Source: Lactobacillaceae bacterium (lineage in GTDB: Bacteria > Pseudomonadota > Alphaproteobacteria > RF32 > CAG-239). From it: a stretch of DNA of 64,000 nt. The position numbers and the translations under genes were made by a program. The notes beneath the pieces are model-generated. The model worked only from the letters and a program-made list of their open reading frames with translations. It was not told the origin of the DNA and did no database searches. Positions 57,318 to 64,000 of the stretch are shown here, one piece after another. Every line of letters starts with the position of its first letter. Position 1 is the first letter of the stretch. The stretch lies in the NCBI GenBank assembly GCA_031271345.1, contig JAISVX010000001.1, positions 327,564 to 391,563 on the forward strand, given 5' to 3'.

Positions 57318-60300
57318 TTTCTACCTTTTCTTTGTCTTGTTCATCTATTTCATATAAAATATTTTGCGAATAGCGCGCAAAAAGCTTTAAGCTGTCATTG
57401 TTGATATGTTCTGGAAGCTGATAAGATATATAATATTTATCTTTGCTTTTCCAAATGGTTATTTTAACCGTATCTTTGTCTTCTGACAACAGTACGATTT
57501 CTGCCGCGACCTTTGCTCCTTTAACTTCGCTTTTTGCCGCGATTAAATGTATATTCAGCATGTCTTTAACGAGGCTCGCCAATATGTCGGTATCTTTTAT
57601 GCTGTTTATGTCTAAAATTCTGCCGAAGCGCAGGTTCCAGACAGTGCTATAAGTCCATTCTTTCCAATCGGCAGAAAGATCAATAAAATCTGCGGCGATT
57701 AACCAAACCTGAAATTTATCGTCAAACTTCATGTATGCGGCGCGTCCGCCCCTGCCGATGTCGACATCATATTTGCCAACTTCAAAAGCCGTAATTATTC
57801 CGTCATTTTCATCATATAATTCCAGCCTTGTATTTTCGGAGTTTTCTTCTTCAATCGGCTGAAGACCGAATTTTGATAAATATTCGGCTTTATCGGTTTT
57901 CTTTTCATAATATGCCGCCTCAAGCAGAGAGCTTAAGAAACTGCGAATTCTTTCCTGATAAACAGGAAAGTTTTCATGCTCGGATAATTTCCAAATTCCG
58001 TTGTCTTTTATAAAATGAAGTTCCGCCGAATGCGTCTTTAAGGTTATTTTTTCAACATTGTTTATATTGTCAGGAAGCTCTGCAAACACCGGTTTATCCT
58101 CATATTTATCAATGTCGTTTTTGTCGGATAAATATACGGATAAGAATCCGAGAGCCGTTAAAACCGCCGCGGCAAGAAGAAGCACGTAAAACTCTTTATT
58201 AAGCTGAAGTTTTTGTTTATAGGAAGATTTCTTATGGTTTTTTACAGCCCAATAAACCATAAGATATAAAAGGATTATAACCGGGATGGTATATATATTT
58301 AGGATTTTAAGCATGGTTTCAATTTTGCCCAGCTCATTGTTTGACGAGCTTTTAATGCCGCTTAAATCCTGGCGCAGTGTTTCAAGATTTTTGCGGATGT
58401 TTGCTATAACTGCAAGTTCGTCGGCAGTAAAAGTATTTCTTCCTTCAAAATCTTTTTTTGCCCATATCTCTTGAAGCCCGGATTTGGTTCGCTCGATTTT
58501 ATTTAAGATTTCGTTTTCCTTTACGGAGAATTCTTTTTGCGCGTTTCTGCGCAGTTTTTCAATTCCCGCAAAATTTCTTATCTCTGGAGAGCGTCCGCGA
58601 AGTTCAATCAAGTCTAAGTCATCGCTTAAGATGTCGAGAGAGTTCATCACAAAATTGGCATTGTCAAGAACTGGAACCTGATAGTGATTGTTCAGCATAA
58701 ACTTTGTTTCGCTCCAGAAAGTATCGTACATAAAATCCGTATCGCCGACAACAATAATATCAAAAGGCGTTTTTGGGTTTTTGCTTATTATTCTTGCCGC
58801 CGCGACTTTGATATATTTATCCGATTGGAACATTCTCAAAAGTGTTCCGGGAGCGATATTGTTATATACGACGTCAATGGACATCAGCTCGGAATTCGGG
58901 CTTGCCATAATCAGCGGCATAAAATATATATCGTTGTTTATCGGACTTACGGGAGAAACAGACGCCATAAGAATGGATTTTAAGTTTGCGGTCTCGGCAA
59001 ACGTTCTGTTTAGCGATTTGCCCTGAAATTTCGGCTGAATAATATCCTGCGTAAACTTAGGGGTTGTTTTATAGTTTTGCGTCGCATCGACAGTAATCGA
59101 ATTATCCAGGTCGGCAATTACCATGTCGTTATGAAATTTAAATCCCCAAAACTCATCCAGACCAGAAAGTTCCGACGGATAAAACTTGGGGCTGCTTGAT
59201 ATTAAAATGCGGTTTGTTTCCGTCGCCGCGTCGAGGGCGATGAAAAGTTTGCCATAATTTGCGCTGTAGTCTTTAATTTTGCCGACTATTTCGGGAGAAA
59301 GATTTCTTGGATGCACCAGCATTAAGATGTCAAATTTTGCGCTGTCAAAATCATCAATCGTATTGATAAAATGAATGTTATAAAGCTCGTTAATCTGGTT
59401 TATTATTTCCCATTTTTGAGAAATTACGTTTAAGCCGTCAATGTCATATTTTCCAGTTTCTCCAATGTTTAATGAAGATATTATTCCGACAGTTTTTCTT
59501 GGGTGGTATAACTGATATATCTTTTGGGTTATATCCTGCTCAATAAAGTTTTGGCGTTCCAATGAAAAAAACGGTATATAGTTTTTGTTATCCAAATCGT
59601 CGGTAAAACTAATGCCGAAAAAGCCGTTTTGGTTTAGCTCGACAACGGGTACAGGCTGAATGCCGTTGGCGATGGCTTCGTCTTCCGCTCTGTCTAAAAA
59701 TTCTGGAGAATATATCTTATATGTAAACTTTCCGTCGGAGATTGACGAATATTTATCAAGCAATATTCTTATTCTGTCAAACATCAAACGGACGTCAGGG
59801 TTTCTCTGTCCCAATATCGGAGAGTAATAAAGCTTTGCGGTTATATCGTTAGGGATGTTTTTTAAGACTTTATCGGTCGAACCGCTTAAGGTGAAAAGTT
59901 TTTCTTCCGTATAATCGGACTGTATGTTTCTCAAAGAGTTGTTTGCAATAAGGTTTATGCCGATAAAGCAGATAAGCATAAGCAGAAAAGACAAGATATA
60001 ATAATTTTTATTGTTTGACTTAAACAATTTTGATGTGCCGGATGTTTTGAAGTTTATTATCAGCGCTGTCGTAAAATTAAACAGCAAAATGATACTTAAG
60101 ATGAACGCGATGTCTCTTAGTTCTATAATCCCTCTTGTCATGGTGTTGAAGTGGGTTAAGAAACTGAAAGAGGCGAACATATCGACAATTGAGACAGGGG
60201 CTACGGCTCTGACCAAGGATAAAACAAATTCCAGCCCGCTTAAAAAGAATAAGATATTTGCAAAGACTGAAAGAACCAGCGCGATAACCTGATTTTTTGT

Positions 60301-60768
60301 TAATGCGGACATTGTGCTTGAAATCGCGAGCATGCAGCCGGCGATTGCAAAGCTTGTTAAATATGCCGCGGCAATAACAGAGTTATCGGGGTTGCCTATA
60401 ATATTGACCGTTATCCAAAAAGGAAAAGTCAAAAACAGCGCAATGCCGCAAAATGTCCAGGCGGCAAAAAACTTGCCCCATACCAGAGCTGCTATTGATA
60501 CTGGCATTGTAACAATCTGGATAATTGTTTTGTTTCTAAATTCTTCCGCCCACAGGCGCATGGAAATCCCCGGAACGAAGATAAGATACAGCCATGGCTG
60601 AAACGCGAACATTGAGTCTAAGCTTGCCTGGCTGCGTCCGAAAAATCCGCCGAAATAAAACGCAAAAGAACCGTTTAACAACAAAAAGCTCAATAAATAT
60701 ACATAAGCAAGAGGGGAGGCAAAATATCTTATGAATTCATTTTTTGCAACAATAAAGAGTTTTCTCAT
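57289..60768 (-). CDS. GldF-GldG-DUF4340 fusion protein
   Basis: The 1159-residue protein joins three modules that are usually separate genes. Residues 1-240 are a six-helix ABC-2 permease like GldF. Residues 250-810 contain two helices and an extracytoplasmic GldG-like ABC_transp_aux domain (LFTLSGSTDKVLKNIPNDI, VGIISSLNIGE), followed by a coiled coil and another helix. Residues 860-1159 are a helix and a DUF4340 beta domain (YVLLLAAAVLTALGF, KITLKTHSAELHFI). The partner ATPase is the next gene upstream. The real substrate is unknown; a gliding or cell-envelope role is not supported by other genes here. Confidence 0.82.
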   Translation of the reverse strand: MRKLFIVAKNEFIRYFASPLAYVYLLSFLLLNGSFAFYFGGFFGRSQASLDSMFAFQPWLYLIFVPGISMRLWAEEFRNKTIIQIVTMPVSIAALVWGKFFAAWTFCGIALFLTFPFWITVNIIGNPDNSVIAAAYLTSFAIAGCMLAISSTMSALTKNQVIALVLSVFANILFFLSGLEFVLSLVRAVAPVSIVDMFASFSFLTHFNTMTRGIIELRDIAFILSIILLFNFTTALIINFKTSGTSKLFKSNNKNYYILSFLLMLICFIGINLIANNSLRNIQSDYTEEKLFTLSGSTDKVLKNIPNDITAKLYYSPILGQRNPDVRLMFDRIRILLDKYSSISDGKFTYKIYSPEFLDRAEDEAIANGIQPVPVVELNQNGFFGISFTDDLDNKNYIPFFSLERQNFIEQDITQKIYQLYHPRKTVGIISSLNIGETGKYDIDGLNVISQKWEIINQINELYNIHFINTIDDFDSAKFDILMLVHPRNLSPEIVGKIKDYSANYGKLFIALDAATETNRILISSSPKFYPSELSGLDEFWGFKFHNDMVIADLDNSITVDATQNYKTTPKFTQDIIQPKFQGKSLNRTFAETANLKSILMASVSPVSPINNDIYFMPLIMASPNSELMSIDVVYNNIAPGTLLRMFQSDKYIKVAAARIISKNPKTPFDIIVVGDTDFMYDTFWSETKFMLNNHYQVPVLDNANFVMNSLDILSDDLDLIELRGRSPEIRNFAGIEKLRRNAQKEFSVKENEILNKIERTKSGLQEIWAKKDFEGRNTFTADELAVIANIRKNLETLRQDLSGIKSSSNNELGKIETMLKILNIYTIPVIILLYLMVYWAVKNHKKSSYKQKLQLNKEFYVLLLAAAVLTALGFLSVYLSDKNDIDKYEDKPVFAELPDNINNVEKITLKTHSAELHFIKDNGIWKLSEHENFPVYQERIRSFLSSLLEAAYYEKKTDKAEYLSKFGLQPIEEENSENTRLELYDENDGIITAFEVGKYDVDIGRGGRAAYMKFDDKFQVWLIAADFIDLSADWKEWTYSTVWNLRFGRILDINSIKDTDILASLVKDMLNIHLIAAKSEVKGAKVAAEIVLLSEDKDTVKITIWKSKDKYYISYQLPEHINNDSLKLFARYSQNILYEIDEQDKEKVENVIRFNTKK

Positions 60769-61502
60769 TATTTCTTCTCCTTGCTGTTTGTGAGCTTTTT
60801 AAAAGTATCGGCAAGAGTTTTTGATTTTGTTTTTTTAAGAACTTCTTCCAAAGTTCCGTCAGTCATAATCTGCCCCTCATTAATTAAGATAATTCTATTG
60901 CATATAGTTTCCGCTTCTTCGAGCAAGTGTGTCGATATGATGATTGTTTTGTCTTTTCCCATTTTGGATATTAGATTTCGCATGTGTTCTTTTTGATTGG
61001 GGTCAAGACCGTCCGTAGGCTCGTCAAGCAGCAATATGGGAGGGTTTCCGATAACGCTTTGGGCAAATCCGACGCGCCTTGAATATCCTTTTGAAAGAGT
61101 TTCAATCTTTTGATTTAATATGTTTTTTACATTGGCAACGTCGGCGGCATTATCAACCTCACGCTTCTTCTCAATACCTTTAAATCCCCGAAGTTCAGCC
61201 ATATATGTAAGAAAAGTTCGAACCGTTAAATCCGGGTACAACGGCGCGCCTTCAGATAAAAAGCCGATGTTTTCTCTGACAAAAATCGGATCTTGTTTTA
61301 TATCTTTTCCTAAAACGACGACGCTTCCTGCGGTTGCGGAAAGGTACCCTGTTATAATGTTCATCAGGGTTGATTTTCCTGCGCCATTGGGTCCCAGCAA
61401 AGCAATTATATCTCCTTTGCGAGTGTTAAAACTTATGCCGTCAAGGGCTTTGATAGTGCCAAAATCTTTTATAAGGTTTTTAATTTCAATGGTTGCCGAC
61501 AT
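60768..61502 (-). CDS. ABC transporter ATP-binding protein (GldA-like)
   Basis: The 244-residue ATPase has Walker A GPNGAGKS, signature LSKGYSRRVGFAQ, Walker B ILLLDEPTDGLDPNQ and STHLLEEAE. It overlaps the GldF-G fusion gene by one base (ATGA-type coupling) and is therefore its probable motor. It starts four bases after rlmB. Confidence 0.9.
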   Translation of the reverse strand: MSATIEIKNLIKDFGTIKALDGISFNTRKGDIIALLGPNGAGKSTLMNIITGYLSATAGSVVVLGKDIKQDPIFVRENIGFLSEGAPLYPDLTVRTFLTYMAELRGFKGIEKKREVDNAADVANVKNILNQKIETLSKGYSRRVGFAQSVIGNPPILLLDEPTDGLDPNQKEHMRNLISKMGKDKTIIISTHLLEEAETICNRIILINEGQIMTDGTLEEVLKKTKSKTLADTFKKLTNSKEKK

Positions 61503-61506
61503 GTTT

Positions 61507-62244
61507 TTATTCCTTATTCATTTCATATAAAGCTATTGCGGCGGCGGTTGAAACATTGAGGCTTTCAACTTTGTTTGATATTTGCAGCTTGACGATTATA
61601 TCGCAATTTTCTTCAACAAGCCTTCGCATGCCTTTGCCTTCGCTTCCCATCACTATAATATTTTTACCAGCTTTCGATATTTTATCAATAGTCGTATCTG
61701 CGGAGCCGTCCATGCCGATTGCCCAAAATCCTGCCTCTTGAAGCTGCTGAATTGTCCGCGAAAGATTTGTTGCTCTGCATATCGGCAAAGTTTCAATTGC
61801 TCCGACAGAGGCTTTTGCCATAGCGCCTGTTTCCGAAGGGGAGTTTTTATCCTGCACGATTAATGCCAAAGTGCCAAAAGCCGCGCAGCTTCTTATAATT
61901 GCGCCGATGTTTTGAGGGTCCGTTACCTGGTCGAGAACAAGGATGTGGCAGCGTTCTCTGCCTTCCGCAAGTTTAATTATATCTTCTACAGCAATGCTTT
62001 CAAGTTCTTTTGCATAAGCCGCAAAACCTTGGTGAACAGCGTCCTGCGGGAGCAATTTTTCTATTTCTTTTCTATCGACAATATTAATAAAATTTTGCGG
62101 AGCCTTATCCTTAACTTCGTTAAAATTTTCTTTGGTTACGAGCAGTTTATTTATTTGACGCTTGGGGTTTAATAGCGCAGCCATTACCGCGTGGCGGCCA
62201 TATATTATTAATCCGGAACGATTGGGAGCGTTGTTCTTTGCCAT
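61507..62244 (-). CDS. rlmB: 23S rRNA (guanosine(2251)-2'-O)-methyltransferase RlmB
   Basis: The 245-residue TrmH-family enzyme has an N-terminal substrate-recognition domain and the SPOUT knot motifs LDQVTDPQNIGAIIRSCAAFG, MGSEGKGMRRLVEENCD and NVSTAAAIALYE. It methylates G2251 of 23S rRNA (E. coli numbering). A 20-bp palindrome overlaps its ribosome site. It leads the ABC/Gld operon. Confidence 0.92.
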   Translation of the reverse strand: MAKNNAPNRSGLIIYGRHAVMAALLNPKRQINKLLVTKENFNEVKDKAPQNFINIVDRKEIEKLLPQDAVHQGFAAYAKELESIAVEDIIKLAEGRERCHILVLDQVTDPQNIGAIIRSCAAFGTLALIVQDKNSPSETGAMAKASVGAIETLPICRATNLSRTIQQLQEAGFWAIGMDGSADTTIDKISKAGKNIIVMGSEGKGMRRLVEENCDIIVKLQISNKVESLNVSTAAAIALYEMNKE

Positions 62245-62252
62245 GTTTTTAC

Positions 62253-62272
62253 CTCAAATTATATAATTTGAG
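62253..62272. promoter_or_regulatory. 20-bp perfect palindrome at the rlmB ribosome site
   Basis: CTCAAATTATATAATTTGAG (62253-62272) is fully self-complementary. Read on the minus strand it ends in TTGAGG, the only ribosome-site-like sequence before the rlmB ATG (62244). The centre also contains a TATAAT-like -10. It may be an operator or an RNA hairpin hiding the ribosome site. Confidence 0.6.
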
Positions 62273-62304
62273 AAAATATTACCATCTATTAGTTAATATT
62301 CTTT

Positions 62305-62601
62305 TTATGAATTTTTGAATTTATACCTTGGAATTATGTAAATAAAGCGCAGCAGCAGGCTTAAAGATGTTAAAATATTGGCAAGCAGGATAAATAAAAC
62401 GCCTTGAACCAATCCGTTTATCGCAAGCATTATAAAAATAATCGGAGTGTCCGCGATACTTTGATAGCCCAGGTGCAAAGAGTTATAATGCGCCAAGATT
62501 ATTGAATCTAGGATACTCATAACAAACATGCCGACCCTTGAGATAAAAACAGGGAAAAACATTTTTATTATTTCTATCAAGTAGCAGGTGCGGCGTTTCA
62601 T
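62305..62601 (-). pseudogene. Truncated MATE-family efflux protein (N-terminal remnant)
   Basis: The 98-residue frame reads FFPVFISRVGMFVMSILDSIILAH and IADTPIIFIMLAINGLVQGV, the first two or three helices of the MATE family (normally about 440 residues with twelve helices), then ends after a diverged IIPRYKFKNS tail. Only 60 bases separate its stop from rlmB, so the rest of the gene is gone. It follows murQ by one base. Confidence 0.65.
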
Positions 62602-62602
62602 T

Positions 62603-63487
62603 TTAGCTTATTACTTTTCTTAAAATTCCGCCTTTTTCCTTTATTAAATTTTCAGCGTCTTCTTTTGATAGGTTTTTCATTGCCATGACAATGGCAGTTT
62701 TAACTTTTCCGCTTTTTTCAATATATTTTTGCGCGTCGTCATAAGATATTTTTGCAATTTCCGAAACTATTCTGGCTCCTCTGTCAACTAACTTTTCGTT
62801 CATCATGCGAACGTCTATCATATAGTTTTCATAAGTTTTGCCGATGCGAATCATCGCTCCTGTCGAGAGCATGTTTAGTATCATTTTCTGCGATGTGCCG
62901 GATTTCATCCTTGAAGAACCTGTAATAGGTTCTTCGCCGACGACAGGGTTGATGAATATATCGGAAAAAGCCTGCAGTTTGGCTTCGGGGTTAGAACTTA
63001 TTCCGATAGTTTTGCAGCCGGCTTTTTGCGCTTCTTCCAAAACTGTTAAAACATATTTTGGTCCGCCGTTAGCCGAAATTCCGACCACAACGTCATTAGG
63101 GGTCGGTTTGAAGCTTTTTAAGTCTTCAAGTCCAAATTCCGCGCTGTCTTCGGAGCTTTCAATTGAAAATCTCAGGGCTTTGTCTCCTCCCGCAATATAC
63201 CCGACGACCATACCGTGTTCAACGCCAAAAGTCGGCCAGCATTCCGATGCGTCAAGCACTCCCAGACGACCGCTTGTTCCCGCTCCAAAATATGCCAAAC
63301 GTCCGCCTTTCAGAAAAGACTGCGCAATAACCTCTATAGCTTCTCCAATTTGCATCAACTGGGTTTCAATTGCCAGAGCAACCTTTTTGTCTTCATTATT
63401 TAAGGTTTGTGCAATTTCAAATGAGTTCATGAGGTCTATGTTGACAGTATCTGGATTTCTTCTTTCCGTTAACGCGATTTTAGTCAT
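62603..63487 (-). CDS. murQ: N-acetylmuramic acid 6-phosphate etherase
   Basis: The 294-residue protein has the SIS domain GAGTSGRLGVLDASECWPTF, GISANGGPKYV and SSRMKSGTSQKMILNML, matching MurQ. It cleaves the lactyl ether of MurNAc-6-P in cell-wall recycling. I use the ATG at 63487, with GGAGAG seven to eight bases before it, not the 63508 start. The N-terminal LTERRNPDTVNID is the family start. Confidence 0.93.
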   Translation of the reverse strand: MTKIALTERRNPDTVNIDLMNSFEIAQTLNNEDKKVALAIETQLMQIGEAIEVIAQSFLKGGRLAYFGAGTSGRLGVLDASECWPTFGVEHGMVVGYIAGGDKALRFSIESSEDSAEFGLEDLKSFKPTPNDVVVGISANGGPKYVLTVLEEAQKAGCKTIGISSNPEAKLQAFSDIFINPVVGEEPITGSSRMKSGTSQKMILNMLSTGAMIRIGKTYENYMIDVRMMNEKLVDRGARIVSEIAKISYDDAQKYIEKSGKVKTAIVMAMKNLSKEDAENLIKEKGGILRKVIS

Positions 63488-63558
63488 ATTCTGCTCTCCG
63501 TATTTCAAAATTTTGTTTATAGTACTGTAGATAAATTAGTAAATAAAGAAAAAAAATG

Positions 63559-63587
63559 TTGACAAGTGGACGAAAATAAGGTTATTT
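63559..63587 (+). promoter_or_regulatory. Promoter of tRNA-Tyr-tRNA-Gly-tuf
   Basis: A consensus TTGACA (63559-63564) is followed after 17 bp by TTATTT (63582-63587), 36 bases before the mature tRNA-Tyr. Confidence 0.6.
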
Positions 63588-63622
63588 GCCTGTTAGTTGA
63601 ATATAAACAGCCCTCAATTTTT

Positions 63623-63708
63623 GGAGGGGTGGCAGAGCGGTCAAATGCAACGGACTGTAAATCCGTCGACTATGGTCTACGAAGGTTCGAATCCTTCCCC
63701 CTCCACCA
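63623..63708 (+). tRNA. tRNA-Tyr(GTA)
   Basis: The 86-nt class II tRNA has acceptor GGAGGGG/CCCCTCC, an anticodon loop CTGTAAA (GTA) between CGGA and TCCG, a long variable arm and an encoded CCA. It decodes UAC/UAU. Confidence 0.95.
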
Positions 63709-63750
63709 CTAAAATTTTTGGGCTTGGTTTTGAGTGGTTTTTGAAAACGT

Positions 63751-63824
63751 GCGGGTGTAGCTCAATGGTAGAGCAGAAGCCTTCCAAGCTTATGACGAGG
63801 GTTCGATTCCCTTCACCCGCTCCA
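63751..63824 (+). tRNA. tRNA-Gly(TCC)
   Basis: The 74-nt tRNA shares its acceptor sequence with tRNA-Gly(GCC) at 1442, but the anticodon loop is CTTCCAA (TCC), which decodes GGA/GGG. CCA is encoded. The set tRNA-Tyr, tRNA-Gly(TCC), tuf is a common order in proteobacteria. Confidence 0.95.
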
Positions 63825-63884
63825 AAATTTCCATTCATTTAGTAGTTGTTTTAACAATGTAAGTAACTTTAGGATGTTATAAAA

Positions 63885-64000
63885 ATGGCAAAAGAGAAAT
63901 TTGAGCGGAGCAAGCCGCACTGCAACATAGGCACGATAGGTCACGTTGACCACGGCAAGACTACGTTAACAGCGGCGATTACCAAGACGATGTCTGAGCA
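63885..64000 (+). CDS. tuf: Elongation factor Tu (partial, runs off the window)
   Basis: The first 38 codons read [19 protein letters not shown] with the G1 motif [10 protein letters not shown], the start of EF-Tu. It delivers aminoacyl-tRNA to the ribosome. Only the N-terminus is inside the window, and the gene continues beyond 64000. Confidence 0.97.
   Translation, partial: MAKEKFERSKPHCNIGTIGHVDHGKTTLTAAITKTMSE

Noticed and set aside
62838..63530. A 230-codon plus-strand frame antisense to murQ
   Set aside because: MurQ is intact on the other strand with the SIS motifs in the right order. The shadow frame has no ribosome site.
63597..63842. An 81-codon plus-strand frame across tRNA-Tyr and tRNA-Gly
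   Set aside because: It is just the translation of the two tRNAs, and no protein signal is present.
1..64000. CRISPR arrays, insertion sequences and prophage genes
   Set aside because: No regularly spaced direct repeats, no transposase or integrase frames, and no phage structural genes were seen.

Overview
The window is a gene-dense, low-GC bacterial chromosome segment. Its gene content points to an anaerobic, fermentative alphaproteobacterium, probably one of the uncultured gut lineages (RF32/'Azospirillum CAG' type). The support is: an alphaproteobacterial-style block rpmH-rnpA-yidD-yidC-engB; an ELM1-family protein; LptE and several lipoproteins, which imply an outer membrane; a trimeric NADH-linked [FeFe] hydrogenase; a proton-pumping pyrophosphatase; and an RquA-like rhodoquinone methyltransferase. 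The lineage is inferred from gene content and was not tested by phylogeny.

Layout. 0-7 kb: a partial shikimate-kinase-like gene, a FlaR-like kinase, an iterated TTTGCAACATT motif, tRNA-Gly(GCC), then a five-gene minus-strand operon led by rsmB that contains a ketopantoate-reductase-like protein, a degenerate MraY/WecA-like membrane protein, a TPR-like protein and a Cys-rich membrane protein. 7-13 kb: leuS-lptE-holA, small membrane proteins, a methyltransferase, and a 537-bp gene-free stretch that looks like a free-standing structured RNA. 13-22 kb: minus-strand housekeeping genes (engB, yidC, yidD, rnpA, rpmH, a coaD-HD fusion, a BI-1 protein, a YgjP-type protease, two tandem UPF0260 genes, dnaB, rpmB).

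22-31 kb: tRNA-Arg(CCG) with a duplicated 3' end, a BPL_N-type glutamine-amidotransferase-like gene, a convergent adenosine deaminase-SLOG fusion, the hydrogenase operon (HydC-HydB-HydA type), a frameshifted methyltransferase and a secreted protein. 31-39 kb: a drug-efflux-type ABC operon, then a three-gene cassette (HNH-like nuclease candidate, SUKH immunity-type protein, zincin-like protein) that resembles a toxin/immunity locus. 39-50 kb: hppA, small lipoproteins, a CbpA-type DnaJ, ELM1, the operon rsmE-response regulator-HPt-rquA, and two tandem cmk genes. 50-57 kb: hypothetical genes, two membrane-anchored J-domain proteins, rpsA with a Shine-Dalgarno-poor leader, and a lipoprotein. 57-64 kb: a CDF transporter, a Gld-type ABC system with three parts fused in one 1159-residue protein, rlmB, a MATE remnant, murQ, and tRNA-Tyr-tRNA-Gly-tuf.

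Together the metabolic genes suggest an energy economy without oxygen: NADH reoxidation to H2, possible rhodoquinone-linked fumarate reduction, and pyrophosphate-driven ion pumping. The best candidates for undescribed biology are the ADA-SLOG fusion (23.4-25.8 kb), the HNH/SUKH/zincin cassette (34.7-39.1 kb), the RquA phosphorelay operon (46.1-48.5 kb) and the RNA candidate at 12.65-12.99 kb. All coordinates, motifs and translations were read by eye; no homology search or folding calculation was run.
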